Assembly (NCBI RefSeq): GCF_036373705.1 | Contig: NC_089853.1 | Location: 34,376,568 to 34,440,567, forward strand | DNA from: Amia ocellicauda | Lineage: Eukaryota; Chordata; Actinopteri; Amiiformes; Amiidae | Direction: 5' to 3' | DNA: 64,000 bases | Shown: piece by piece, positions 24,801 to 40,200 of the stretch | Layout of the letters: each line of letters opens with the position of its first letter | How positions within the stretch are numbered: position 1 is the first letter of the stretch | Notes under the pieces: model-generated | Databases searched by the model: none | Told to the model about the DNA's origin: nothing | The model's input: the letters and a program-made list of their open reading frames with translations, nothing else | Translations under genes and position numbers: made by a program

Positions 24801-27800
24801 TGCTTTAGCAGGATGCATAGGGTCACTGTCCTGCTGGAAGGTGAACCTCCGCCCCAATGCTTCACTGTGGGGATGGTGTTTTCGGGGTGTTGGGTTTGCG
24901 CCAAACATAGCGTTTTCCTTGATGGCCAAACAGCTCAATTTTAGTCTCATCTGAACAGAGTACCTTCTTCCATATGCTTGAGGAGTCTTTGGTGAACAGC
25001 AAACATGTTTGCTTATGTTTTCTTTAAGCAATGGCTTTTTTCTGGCCACTCTTCCGTAAAGCCCAGCTCTGTGGAGCATACAACTTAAAGTGATCCTATG
25101 GACAGATACTCCGATCTCTGCTGTGGAGCTTTGCAGCTCCTTCAGGGTTAACTTTGGTCTCTTTGTTGCCTCTCTGATTAATGCCCTCTTGCCTGGTCTG
25201 TGAGTTTTGGTGGGCGGCCCTCTCTTGGCAGGTTTGTTGTGGTACCATATTCTTTCATTTTTTTAATAATGGATGTAATGGTGCTCTGTGGGATGTTCAA
25301 AGTTTCGGATATTTTTTAATAACCCAACCCTGATCTGTACTTCTTTGTCCCTGACTTGTTTGGAGAGCTCCTTGGTCTTCATGGTGCTGCTTGCTTGGTG
25401 GGCCCGTGCTCAGTGGTGTTGCAAACTCTGGGGCCTTCAGAACAGGTGTATATACACTCACCTAAAGGATTATTAGGAACACCTGTTCAATTTCTCATTA
25501 ATGCAATTATCTAACCAACCAATCACATGGCAGTTGCTTCAATGCATTTAGGGGTGTGGTCCTGGTCAAGACAATCTCCTGAACTCCAAACTGAATGTCT
25601 GAATGGGAAAGAAAGGTGATTTAAGCAATTTTGAGCATGGCATGGTTGTTGGTGCCAGACGGGCCGGTATGAGTATTTCACAATCTGCTCAGTTACTGGG
25701 ATTTTCACGCACAACCATTTCTAGGGTTTACAAAGAATGGTGTGAAAAGGGAAAAACATCCAGTATGCGGCAGTCCTGTGGGCGAAAATGCCTTGTTGAT
25801 GCTAGAGGTCAGAGGAGAATGGGCCGACTGATTCAAGCTGATAGAAGAGCAACTTTGACTGAAATAACCACTCGTTACAACCGAGGTATGCAGCAAAGCA
25901 TTTGTGAAGCCACAACACGTACAACCTTGAGGCGGATGGGCTACAACAGCAGAAGACCCCACCGGGTACCACTCATCTCCACTACAAATAGGAAAAAGAG
26001 GCTACAATTTGCACAAGCTCACCAAAATTGGACAGTTGAAGACTGGAAAAATGTTGCCTGGTCTGATGAGTCTCGATTTCTGTTGAGACATTCAGATGGT
26101 AGAGTCAGAATTTGGCGTAAACAGAATGAGAACATGGATCCATCATGCCTTGTTACCACTGTGCAGGCTGGTGGTGGTGGTGTAATGGTGTGGGGGATGT
26201 TTTCTTGACACACTTTAGGCCCCTTAGTGCCAATTGGGCATCGTTTAAATGCCACAGCCTACCTGAGCATTGTTTCTGACCATGTCCATCCCTTTATGAC
26301 CACCATGTACCCATCCTCTGATGGCTACTTCCAGCAGGATAATGCACCATGTCACAAAGGTCGAATCATTTCAAATTGGTTTCTTGAACATGACAATGAG
26401 TTCACTGTAATAGACTGGCCCCCACAGTCACCAGACCTCAACCCAATAGAGCATCTTTGGGATGTGGTGGAACGGGAGCTTCGTGCCCTGGATGTGCATC
26501 CCACAAATCTCCATCAACTGCAAGATGCTATCCTATCAATATGGGCCAACATTTCTAAAGAATGCTTTCAGCACCTTGTTGAATCAATGCCACGTAGAAT
26601 TAAGGCAGTTCTGAAGGCGAAAGGGGGTCAAACACAGTATTAGTATGGTGTTCCTAATAATCCTTTAGGTGAGTGTATACTGAGATCATGTGACACTTAG
26701 ATTGCACACAGGTGGACTTTATTTAACTAAATATGTGACATCTGCAAAGGGGGTGAATACATTTGCATGCACCACTTTTCCATTTTTTATTTTTTAGAAT
26801 TTTTTAAAACAAGTTATTTTTTTCATTTCACTTCACCAATTTGGACTATTTTGTGTATGTTCATTACATGAAATCCAAATAAAAATCCATTTAAATTACA
26901 GGTTGTAATGCAACAAAATTGGAACAATGCCAAGGGGGCAATATACGTGTTGTAATTTCGTACATCAAACTAATAATAGTGCATATACTGCTCCAATCTC
27001 ACAGCATCCTTTATGAATACTGGAATAAGGCAAGCAGACTGTTAATCTACCTGAAATATATAAAACATTTTATTCTAAATTGTATACGTCTGAATCTCTA
27101 GCTGACAAATAAAAGTTGATTGCATTTTGCATCTTGCGAGTCCACACTTAGCCAAGAAATAGATCAACCCTTAGAGCTTGACATAATCCATTCCATAAGA
27201 TTGATGCAAAGCAGGAAGGCACCAGGTCCTGGCAGCTATCCCATTGAATTCTACAAAACATTTGCTCCACAACTTGCAACTCTTCTACTTTCTACTTTTG
27301 AGGATTCACTACAACTTGGTTGTTTTCCTCCTTCTGCCCTTCAGCAGGCATCTGCCTCGCTGCTACTCAAAACAGATAAAGACCCTACCAATTGTAACTC
27401 ATACCATCACGTTTCTTTACTTAACTCAGATATGAAGGTGTTTTGGCAAAGGTACCAGCATGTAATTTGGATTCTGTACTCTCTATCATTAAAACCTGGG
27501 AACAGACTGCCATTCATTCTCCAATATTCACAAACTTCTTAATATAATACATTCTAATAATACATTTAATCCCCTTCACCCTCAATTGTTCCAGAAGTGG
27601 TAATTTCCCTACATGTTGAGAAGGCATTTGATAGAATTGAATGGGACTTTATTTGCTGCCAGGAATAACTGTGGTTTTGGCACTGGTTTTATCTCTTGGG
27701 TCCATCTCCTTTATACACTCCCCTCAAGCATGTGAAACAACACACTCTGAGTACTTTATACTATTGAAAGGAACTTGTCAGGGTTGCCCATTTCCCCATT

Positions 27801-27915
27801 TCTTTTTGCACTAGCAGTTGAACCACTCTTGAGTGCGTAAAGGTCCTCACGATCACTGCAAGGTGTGTGATGTGGGGGAGTGGAGCATAATGTTTCTTTA
27901 TACGTCAATTACATT

Positions 27916-27964
<49 letters not shown>

Positions 27965-30900
27965 TGCCCTGTGGTCTGATTTGATAAAGTTGTTGCTGTT
28001 GCTGGTACTGTTGCTATTCTGGAATAATTCAGTATTTTTTCTGGGGACAAATTACATTTTAGAAAGAGCAAAATGCTTCACCTATCATTGATGCTGTGTT
28101 AACAATCTCTCAAGCAGCACGTCCTTTTCATCCGGTTCAGTCAGGCTTTACTTATTTGGGAGTCAAGGTGACTATCTCTGTGTCTCCAATATCAAAACAT
28201 CACTTTCAAAGATGGGCTAGTTTACCCCTTTCATTCAATAGCCAGTAGAGTGTAATCTGTAAACTACATAATCTACATTGTGCCCAAAATTCTGTAGTTC
28301 TTTCTGTATTTCTCTCTTCATCCCCAAAGCCCTTTTTTCACTCTCTTGATCAAGTTATTTACATTCTTTATCTGGAAGGGCAGATGACATCTTCAACGGA
28401 GCAGACCAAATGGTGGTTTAGCTCTTCTCAATTGTATGTTTAAGTACTGGGCAGTCAGTATTCATGTATTAGACATGGACTGGTGTCAACTAGAATCAAA
28501 TTCATGCCATCTATCGTCTCTCCCTGCCTTGGTTTGCTCGTCCTTCCCTTTACATTGTTCTCATTACACCTCCAACAACACTAAAAATTTGGACTCAATT
28601 TTGAAATCATTTATTTCCCCCTCTATGCTTGATTCAACCACTATGGCAGAGGAAAGGCCTGGCATGTTTTAAATATAAATATGATCTAAATAGTTTGCTA
28701 ACTTTGAAACTCTGAGAGCTACATTTATTTTGCCTAATTCAATCTTTTTTCATTACTTACAGAGTCAGAATTGAAGGGGATTGAAGTAAATAAGGCATAA
28801 AACATGGAATATCAAAATATGTATGTTGTGTATAATAATTGTACAAATCACAACCTTGCACAACATTGCCAGAATGAAATGTGTTTACTGGGTAGTAAAG
28901 GTTTGTTAGTTTAACAAAAAAAATATGATTTCTGTCATTGTGTGTTAAAGATCTGGGCTCGACCTGAAGCAATTAACGACGGACATGCTGATTATGCTTT
29001 AAGTATTACCGGAAGAATCCTGGAGTTCTTTGAAAAGTATTATGATACATCATATCCTTTGCTTAAACTAGGTACGTTACTGTCAAATAAATGTCAAATT
29101 CATGATATAATGGTATGTGAGTATAACTAAGGCTGTTTTGGTGTGCTGGTTTCTTCTGTCGGTAAGTATAAACTAATACAAGGAGCATTTTGGAGTCTTA
29201 AATTGCTAAAAATGACACAAGCCGTTTTTAGAATTTTTTGTTAAACACTGGCATAATGATAAAAACTATTATACGACCCAGAATCATTTATATTAATTTT
29301 TGAACATTTTTAATATGGAGCTGGACCTGCAGTTTTGTAAATGGAATTATTGATTGGGAGACACAGAAACAGCAGGTTACAATTTTTAAAGAATGCATAC
29401 ATACATACATACTTACATACATACATACATACATAAACTTAATTTCTGGACACTAATCTATCTTTTTTATTTTCTACTTTTAATATCTGCAGAAATGTAT
29501 TATTATTATGGTAATCATCATCATGCATCCCCTCTATTCTTTCTGGCACCATTTTCCCTCTTATTAAAATCATGTGATAATCAAATGATCAGGGGCTGAT
29601 CGCATACAATGTTATACATTTGTCAACTGATTTGCATAAAATAGAGCAGTGGTCAGGCCTGAGAAAACATGGTTTGTCATTTCCTGACACACTGTAAACT
29701 GGATGGTCAGCTTATGTAAAAATAAAATAAAAAAATTGCAGTGTAGTTTCTAAGAAGGTATAGTAATTGTACACATTTATTTTAATTTTTTTAGCTACAG
29801 ATACCTTTAGCCCTACAGATTTTTGTTTCCTGTTTTGCTAAGATTTCCAGTTTTTTCTTGTTTCTCTAATTGTAGACCAGGTTGCTCTACCAGACTTCAG
29901 TGCAGGCGCTATGGAAAACTGGGGTTTAATTACTTATCGAGAGACGGCTCTTCTGTATGAACAAAATGTCTCCTCCACCAGCAATAAAGAATGGATTGCC
30001 ACAGTGATTGCACACGAACTGGCCCATCAGGTACAACAATAGAAGTAGGAAAGTGCCCCTAGTAACCCAGAAATAATGCATTGTTTTTATTATTTTATTA
30101 AACTAGGACTAAGGTGAATGTGGTCATGTGTGTTAACCAGCAGATCTGAAGTCAGGACAGAGTATTACTAGCAGGACAGCCAGGTTAAATATTTTAAGAT
30201 TTAAGTGTTGTTTATATAAAAAAAAAAGTTGGTGAGTGTGATGGTTTACATCGAAAAACATTTATATAAGCAAATATAACACAAAATATGACTAAAATTA
30301 TAACTTTCTACCTTGCCGGGGTTATTTCATAGGGGTATTGAGAAGAAAAAAGTGTTGTTATATTTCTCAATCACTATCTGAAAACATTGTTCTAAAATCT
30401 GACCACAATCCATCCCTTCTGACATCAATATAGTGAAAGCTGTGAGTGTGTTTATACATGTTTAGTGATTTCATCTGCTTAGGGGCAAACATCAAATCCT
30501 TACAGCAATGTTATGCTGTATAGCCTGTTGCCAGGGTGTCTTTACAGCAAGTAACCAAGTGTGTGCTATTACCCTTATATAGAAAGAGATGCAATTTCCC
30601 CTTTTTGTATGGAATATTGTTAGTTGCTTGGTTCTGACATCATACTCTTTCATAACAGCATAGTACAACCTTTACCCCCACATGCACTAGCTTTACTTTT
30701 GTCCCCAGGTGTAATAATTGATTTACATAATAATTTCCTTAGAACAATGACACTAACCCAAGAACAATCATTTGTTATTAACTATATCCACAGTATTGTT
30801 TGTATTGAAATTCTACATATTAAAGGAAAACTTTGATAACTAACAGATTTAAAAATGCTTTATGTTAAATCTTTATGTTATATTTATGTTATATCTTTAG

Positions 30901-33900
30901 ACCCTATCAGCCACTGTTCTGACATGTATCTTCCTTTTTCAGTGGTTTGGAAACCTGGTCACAATGAAGTGGTGGAATGATCTGTGGCTGAACGAAGGCT
31001 TCGCAACTTACGCCTCCTATCTCGGAGCACACCACGTTGAGGACCAATGGAATATTGTATGTTTCTTAATCTATAAATACTGTATTAACAGTACAATACA
31101 TCATAGGCTTGTTTGTATTTTGGAAATCAAGGGGCTTGAATTTGTTTTACTGTATGAAACTCCTTCTAATGCTTTTTTAGGATTTGCCAAATTAAATTAA
31201 AAGATTTTAATCACTTGTTTTAAAACGTTTTGATAGTTTTTCAATTAAAATACATTCAATGTTAAAATTGTTTATTAAAAAAATACTTTACATTATACAC
31301 AATGTATTTGAACAAATTACAAGTTACACTTAATTTCTGCACAGCTGAATACTTGAAGTCGACTGACTGAAATCAAATCCATTTAAACTTATTTAAAGTA
31401 TACATTGCAGTTGATCTCTTTGTGTCCTAATATTCTAATAAGTGTTTTAAATTAGCTAACCTTGTTAGAAAGTAGACTAATCAAGTTTAGATTCTAATTT
31501 AAATCACATAAAATAGATTTAAATCACTTTTACTTATTTGATATGGTTTCTATAACAAAATAATGAAGTACTTCCAAAATTATTATGTTTACAATGCTAA
31601 AAGCTTCTTGTTCTTTTGCTTTATATTTCCAGAAAGATCTAATAGTGTTAAATCAAATCCAAAGCGTATTCCAGGTGGATTCTCTAGCATCCTCTCACCC
31701 CCTCAGCTGCAAAGAACAGGATGTTAATACGCCGGATGAAATCAGAGAGCTCTTTGACACCATTACCTACAGCAAGGTCTTGTCCGCTACAGTCATTGAT
31801 GGCCATCACTTTTGGTTTTCTCTTTACTTCTTTAAATGTTCATAGTTAATTTCCCACTTATTCTCCCCTATTTGATCAGAGCCCCAGAGATGTGTTAATG
31901 CATGTGCATGCTTTTTGAATTTGCAGCAACTTCATTTAGTGAACCGTGTAAACAACATATTAATTATGCTGCTATATAAAGTTGTGGGCGCCCTTCATTT
32001 TTGGTGACGGCTTTCTGCATCAAACTCGCAAATGAGAAAAGCACAAGATAACCACATCTGCTGCTCCATAATAAATGAGCACTCATTTACTCTGGATGTG
32101 GCAATTAGGATTGGATTCCAATTTCAAAACAGACTGGATAGTATCCTTAGATCCCTTAGTTATTAATGGACACCAAACGAGCACAATGGGTCAAATGGCC
32201 TCCTCTTGTTTGTAAACTTTCTTATGTTCTTTTCTTCTTATGTCTACCAAGTATAATCTGGTCCTTTATCTGGGGGAGCACCACAAGTTACACACAAGAG
32301 AGTGTAAAGGATTTATTTTGGTTTTGTAAAATCAGTGGCTCTTGAGAGAACAAAAAAAGTCCAAAAGTCTGACGAAAATCATAGGTCATAGTTGACAATA
32401 GTTTTGGAATGATAATAAGACTCTTGTTGCATATCAGACTGAGTCATTCCACATTTTAAAACCCACAGACTCCTGCATATTATAACATGGGCTGGAAATT
32501 TGACATTTCATGTATTTCACTTGATATGCTTTTAGTGTGGTTTTAGCATCGTTTTACAGTGGTTTCCTATGGGTTCAACATGACTTTTGTGTGCTTTAGT
32601 ACACACAACCATGGAAATAGCATCATACATATTTCTAAGGTATGTTTTCTATGGTAGACCATGAGTTTAGTAAAGCAGAGTGAAAGCATGTTGAGACCAT
32701 AGGAACCACTGTTAAATAAGGGTACACTTGCATACATGTTGTTGAGTCAGGTTCAGAGGATAATGTAATTCATTTTAACTGTGTTGTTGATATTGTTTTC
32801 CTTTAGGGGGCTGCAGTGTTGAGGATGCTGTCAGATTTATTAACAGAAGAAGTCTTCACTGAAGGGCTGAAGGTGAGTCTGGGCTTTACTGAACAATAAG
32901 GAAGTTAACATTGCTCTATTTAAAAAAAAAAAAAAAAGAGGGATGAGTTTGGACTTTGCCCAGTTTTTATAGCTTACTGAGCTTATCGCTTTATCCAGAG
33001 TTTTGATCTGGGTAAGTGAAAGTCCAGTGTGGTCTGGAGCCTCAAACACCAGTGTGGGTGAATGGGGGAATTCATTTAGTGTTTCACAAAATTCTAAAGC
33101 CTGCCAGTCAAGTATTGTGAATTGTATTTTTTGCAGCACTCCTCCACTTGATAATCTGACTTGAGGGTGGGGAATCTTTCCAGAAAGTGGTATAGTTGTT
33201 TAGAATAGAAGGAAGTGATCTAAGGAAAATCACTTCAAGCAAATACCGTAGAATATAAATCAAGTCAATTCTATTGAAGTACAATATTAATGGATTTTAT
33301 CACAGGTGTTTGTATGCATTTCATTGATATAGACTGTGTTCCCTGAAACACCTAATTATAAAATGAATGCTATAATGTTAACTATTCATTTTGGTATATC
33401 TTTTATATGCTGAATAATGTGACCAGTCTTCAAGCCTGCCATTTAACTAAATGGACCGTGAAAGGTATTGTTTTTATAATTAATTGTAAGCATACAATCA
33501 TTTTATCTTTGCAGACATACCTGAAGAAATATGAGTTCAATAATACAGTTAACATTGACCTTTGGGAACAACTGCAGGAGGTAAGTTTAAGTAAGGAGAA
33601 ATGAGAAAACATCAATTGAAGGAAAATTAATGTCTGGTAATGTCTTCTGCATTAACATTTTAATCAGGTTGTTGTCAATATGTATAATATATATTGCAAT
33701 AATTATACAATTATTAAGATATACATTATTATAATTTGTGCATTTTTTACTTTTCATCCCAAGTCACACTAGCCATTGTGTTTAAATTTATTAAAAAGAA
33801 AAATGGCATATCAATTTATTTTTAAATACCAAGATTTTGCATTGCCAGGTTGATAGCAAATAGATACTGGGGTCTAATGGCATTGCAATCAGCTGCACAT

Positions 33901-34177
33901 TCTAAAAGAAAATTTTAAAAATTGATTGATTAAAATAAAGAAATGTCCATTCATCTCCCCAAAGGAAACCATATTGCTGAGGAAATTGTGTGGTTTGAAT
34001 GTGAAATAATAAGCATCTCTCATTACAAATGTATATCCATATAGTTAAATCTCAGCTACCTGTTTTCCATTAACACAACACTCTTATTTCAGTTCCTTTT
34101 GCTTTGCTTCATTTACTTCAGCTGTCATGTCAATGTGACAGAACTTGCTGTTCACTTTGAACAATGCAACCAATATG

Positions 34178-34236
<59 letters not shown>

Positions 34237-37200
34237 CGCCAAAAGGCTGCAGAGAAAAACTATTTACAATTCCAAGTCGGAGAAATCATGAACACCTGGA
34301 CCCAACAGATGGGCTACCCCCTCATAACTATCAACACCACCAGTGGATACACCACACAGAAACACTTCCTTCTGAATCCCAATGCTCAAGTTAACCAGTC
34401 ATCTGAATACAAGTAAGTTTTCTTTCTGATGGGACATATTTTAGACAACAAACAATTAAAACACAAGACATTGAAAACTAGTTCAAGAAGAAAAAGGGGC
34501 CCTAAATGGTTAATCCAGTTATACCTGCTGGTCAGGACTGATAATAAATATTGAAATATTAACTTGGTGTGTGCCTCATACTATCTCCCTGTTTAATCAA
34601 TTAATATTTTAACTTTTGTGAGTGTAATCAAATACAATTTACCATTTCACTGGAAATGTGTTCCACCCAGATCCATGATGCTCTTGTGTTGACTATATCC
34701 TCCTCTCTCACTCAGCTATGTTTGGCATGTTCCAATAAGAGCAATGAAATCTGGAAAAAATGAAGAGCTACAAATGGTTGTTAAAAAAGACGGTAAGAAA
34801 AATATAAATGTCTGTATTTGTGTATATTCTGTAGGTTCCTTATTTAGAATTGGCTAATAATCTCCATCTGAAAAACCATGCACTCTTCCCAGAACACAAG
34901 TAAAATAGAACAATTTCAAGTTCTCCATGTCAGCATGAGTTGTTTTATTAAAATTATGTTGCTACAACGTTGTGGCAACATAGTGTGTAAGCAGGGTTGG
35001 ACCTCACACAATCAAGGGCAGGTTCAATTGCCTTACACGGCAGTCATTATCACAATCTTTTACCAAAATCTCATATTTCTCCCCAATCTCACATTACACC
35101 CATAAACGCTATGCCAATATCTATATCTATATCTATATCCACAACCCTAACGTCTCTGCATAATTTCTCAGGCATTGATATCACACATAGTATACACACA
35201 CATTCACATAAAGTACTGTACCATTAGCACAAAGCAAAACATTTCTCAAACAAACAGATTGATGGCACTGTATCAGCAATAATGCAGAATCATTCTTAAC
35301 TGTACACAAAATACAAAAATAAATAAAGAAGCTTATGGTTAGTCATATGCTCATTTATTTTATTTATGTGCAGGTACTATCTATATCTATTTATTGTTTA
35401 CCCTGCAACTTATAAGATTTGGGATGTGGCATATGATCTATAATTTTTGAATTTGTACATTTCTTATCAATTCCTAGTCAGGAGTTGAAATAAACCTTTA
35501 CTGTCAATTAAAATATAAAGCAATCTTAACCAGATATCTTACTGGTACCAGCCCTAAATCTTTGACTTGAAGGCTTACCTGCACTATTCTTAATCACAAT
35601 GGCAACTGGAAAAGTAAGATTTAATGCATGTTTATAACTTAGGTGAACTTGTATGTATTTGTATTAATAGTAGTAGTGTCAGTAGCAGAAGTAGTTTCCA
35701 TATCCAATAGACAACCTTAAAGAAATCAACTTTTAGATGGGATATGTGTGTAGAAGATAAGAAACTAACGTGATGTGTGTGATAATTACAAATGTGAGCA
35801 ACACTTAGTAAATGAATTTCCCTTGTTGAATGTTAGAATCTTTATGGGAAGCTATCCTGATACTAAGGGTTGATCTTTCCTAAACTAGCATGCCAAACCA
35901 GAACCTTCTTGTGATCAACACTGAGAAAGACAGACGAGAAAACCTAAATCAAAGTTTGTCCGTGTATCGAAGGGAGATCTCAAGTGAATAATGAAATTCA
36001 GCATTAAACATTGTTAACAGAACAGACATCCCTCCAAGCATATTTGCATTATGGATGCTGATTATCTGTTTTGCTTTGTTTTTCTACAGCGGGGTCTATA
36101 CCAGCATTTCAATCAAACGGCAAAGAGTGGATTCTGGCAAACATCAATTGCACTGGATATTTCAGAGTTAACTACGACCTAGGAAACTGGAACAGACTGC
36201 TAAAACAGCTGGAGAGCAATCATTCAGTACATGCTTATAATACTCTACATGTTTTCAGTGTGTAGTGTGTTAACTGTTTGCAATACTTTGAAACACAGGA
36301 AGGACAAGAATACAAACAAGAGGAGGCCAGCCACTTTCCCCTTGTTGCTTTGATGATCCCATAAAAGATTTCACATTTCCACAGCATGGTGATCCCAGAG
36401 CAATTCTGATTAAATTTCTTCTGAACACTGTTACCTGTTGGTTTCAGTTAAACACCCCTTTGCTCACATCATAGATTTAGAGATTTGAATGATACAATAC
36501 ATTCACAATAGTTGCCCCTCTTCTAGTTAACTAACCAGAGCAGAGCAGAGCAGAGAAAGACACACAATATATTTTTCCCTTTCTGCTTCCCTTGTATATA
36601 ACAAATTTCATTGATCTGTTTTCAGGTAATACCAATCATAAACAGAGCACAGCTTATTGATGATGCCTTTAATCTCGCAAGGTAGGTCCTACATCTGTGT
36701 TCAGGGGTGCTGGGAGGAATGGTAGAGTTTGTGTGTGGCTTTTTGTACAGAATGTGTTGATTGGCGTGCAAGTTTGAGTGAAAAGCTCAGTTTTTGGCAG
36801 ATGATTGTACTGGAAGGATAGGGTAAATGTAATTTACATGGGAGGATGATATTAAACACTTTGAGGCTCTGTCTCACTGTACTAGATTAAGTGGTTACTG
36901 CAAATGGATGGATGGATGGATGGATGGATGGATGGATGGATGAAATATTATTCACTACTACCAACATGCCACCATGGGCAGTAAAACTAAATTAAAAGAA
37001 CCAATCACATTTACAAATCATAGTTTAACATCAGATTAACAGATTAACTCAATGAAGATGTCCCCTGACCACCAATTTCCTGGTGAGATTTTCTTCTGTT
37101 CTTTTGACATGGGAATTAGATTTTGAGGACTTGAAAATAGCACAAGAACTATCAAACTATCTAACTATCTGCATATTAGCCTTTCCCCTTCATTTGCATG

Positions 37201-40200
37201 ATATTAGGTGGACATCAGGTCTTCTCACGTAGCTTAAGACTGGTCATGTAACACCAGGAATATCCAAGATGCTATTGGGTCATTTTTCCTGGGGAGAATT
37301 AGTCTCAAGTAGAATTGAAAGCACATGTGAAAATTCCACCAGTCACGCAGGCTACAATTCAACACAGTGGGAGCCCTGTCATTGCTCTCTGGTTGTTATT
37401 AATCCACACTGCCACTGAACTCCAACATCTTCCTGCCTTCCCCATTTTAATTGTTTACTATGATGTGGACTGTAGTTCCCTAAGATACAAAGAAACTCTC
37501 CCATTAAAGGTAATTTTAATTATTTCTACACAGTTTAGGGGATGAGTATGTACAGTATATGTGTTAATAAACTTAAATAACCTGCTCTTCACAGCTCTCT
37601 TACATTACTTTGAAACAGCATTTATACAACAGCATATTTTAAATGTTTAATATCCAGATATTTTCATATTTGTCAAAATACATTTCTACATATTCCATTT
37701 TTGTAATATGTATGACTTCATGACTGTCATTATTTTTTAAAACAAGAATACTATGTCACCAAATTCTGAGAGCTTAAACATTCAGACAGACTGGCCCCTG
37801 AAATTAAATTGTCCAACCGTTAATTTCAGTGTGGTTACTTTTATTTTGGCTTTTGTGTGTTTTGTTTTGTTTTGATTATTTCAATGGAATTTAGTGTAAA
37901 AGTATCTGTGTCGGGGTGAATCTGAAAAATGCTGTGAGGGGAGAGATTTTCAAAAGATTATTAAGATCATTATTTATAGTGTTTTTTTGTTTTTTGTTTT
38001 TTATGAAGAGCAAACTATGTCAATACCACACTTGCACTGGACACCACAAGGTTCCTCTTTAATGACACAGAGTACATCCCCTGGCAATCTGCTTTGAATA
38101 ATCTGGATTATTTCTACCTAATGTTTGATCGTTCAGAAGTTTATGGACCAATGCAGGTGAGTCGTTTTACCTATAGTATATAATTATTTCGGTATATTTC
38201 AATGCAATGTATTTATTTTTGTCTGTTTGTATTCCAAGCTATTGTGCTGTCAAAATCCTTGTCTTTGTAGTAATATTGGGCATAGGTGATTTTGTTGTAC
38301 AGTCCAAAATACATCAATATTTAACAATGGAGGGTTTTAACCCTATCTTTAAAAAAACTAAATTAGTAAATTTTCATTACCATCTTATTGGTTTTCAACT
38401 GCATACAGTTGAACAAATAAAAAAAACATTTCAGGTTTTGCCCCTTTACTCATGATTTGTATATGTGGAAAGCAAAAACTGACCATAATAATAATAGCAC
38501 TTTTGAATGTTTGTGTTCTCTTCAGGTATATCTAAGGAAGCAGGTTGGGCCCTTGTTTAATTACTTTGAAAACATCACAGCTAACTGGACAGAGGTGCCT
38601 AATGGTCTCACTGACCAGTAAGTAACATTATCGCTGGCATAATCCTTAAACATTACAATCTGTGTGACTCAACCAGCAAGAGCCCCTGTTCAGTATTCAG
38701 GATGTGGCTAGAGCTAGATGATCAGGCTTTTCTCACAATCCATTCCCATGATGTCAAGATTGCTGTAAAAGATTCCTCTGTTCTGTTGTCAGTAATCCTT
38801 ACAAAAAGTAAAAGATATGCTCTGAATCCTGCATGGCTTTTAATTGAATAAACACATGACTGTCACTGCATATCTGCATCAACCCTGCATTACGTCCCGT
38901 CTTCCAAATAATCTATTTTTGTGCCAGTATTCCTTAAATGACTCAATCAAAATAGGACTCCTAACTTCATCAGCTTCTAGTATTATGTATATTAAACTGA
39001 CTCCCCACCTTTCAATCATTAGTCTAACCTATAGCTTGTATTTTTATTATGCTACAGTACTACACAACTGTTAAGAATCTGTGCTGTATTTGAATATAAG
39101 TTCTGTCATAGTAAGATACTATAGTGATTATTACTGGTAACACTTTATATGAATATATTACTATTATATTAATCATATCTTATAAATGTTTATTGATCAT
39201 TTATAAATGTAATTATATTAACGGTTTCATAAACTATGTACCAATAATTTATTAATGACACCTTAATATAAAGTGTTACCATATTATATTAATGTTTTTC
39301 CATATTATCTAGCAGAAAATTTGTAATGATGTTGTGGCCCCTTGTAATGTTGCGTATATGTAGTACATTGCATGTAAGTTACTGAGGAAACATGTACTGT
39401 AAGTCCCCTTCAATAAAAGTGTCTGTTGAATGACTTCATCATCATCATCATCATCATCAATAATAATAATAATAATTAATACAAATATGTTTCACACAAG
39501 GACACTGAATCTTGGCTCCTTTCTTTCCTCAGATATAACCAGATTAATGCTATCTCAGTGGCATGCAGCAATGGTGTACCTGAGTGCCAGGAAATGGCCT
39601 CTACTTTCTTCAAAGAGTGGATGGAAAACCCCAGCTCTAACCCGTGAGTCCCCATCAGCACCATTGCGTTCATATGGTTTTCCTTAGGCTAGCCTGTGGG
39701 GTGCCAGCAAGAGAAAACAAAGCCTTTAACATCAATAAACAACAGCGGCACCAGCTCCAGCTCTGCATTTCTTTTGTCATTGTGAAATATGAGTTAAGTA
39801 CTGGAAATATGTGACCTGTAAGGGCAAGCAGTCCAGCAGGAGCCCCGGGAAAGACTACTTCCCCTCTATTCAAACACCCTTACATCATCTTCCCAAATAC
39901 TGACACCACCACAGCACTGAACATTGATTTACTTTGGCATACAGCGAGCCATTAATTTCACAAATCCCAATTAAGGAACTTCCTCTTGCTCTTACATGAC
40001 AAACCCTTGATCCCTGGAGAAGAAAACACTTTTTTTGGTTTTGTTAGTTTTTTCTCCTTTTATGAATCCCCTTTCCCCCTTCTCGCACTCCAGGATTCAA
40101 CCGAACCTGAAAACCGCCATTTACTGCAGCGCTATCGCCACCGGAGGAGAGGAAGAATGGAACTTTGCTTGGGAGATGTTTCAGAACGCCACGGTGGCCA

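Larger units (their letters stand above)
24316..26955 (-). mobile_element. Decayed Tc1/mariner element in anpep intron 3, host of a nested insertion
   Basis: The left end starts CAGTGCCTTGCAAAAGTATT after a TA at 24314-24315. The right end near 26955 is degenerate. Transposase sequence is on the minus strand (25079 down to about 24500, with earlier parts up to about 25450) and carries frameshifts. Recognisable pieces are [17 protein letters not shown] and [11 protein letters not shown]; the usual Pro of the last motif is Arg. The element is split by a second transposon at 25453-26677, so about 1.4 kb belongs to this one. Confidence 0.85.

Noticed and set aside
34099..34245. Open frame with a long poly-Leu run leading into anpep exon 10
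   Set aside because: The leucines are the (TTA)n microsatellite in intron 9. Homology and phase place the exon start at 34246.
38009..38010. Alternative acceptor two bases downstream for anpep exon 14
   Set aside because: Using the second AG would shift the frame. The first keeps the conserved [15 protein letters not shown] reading.
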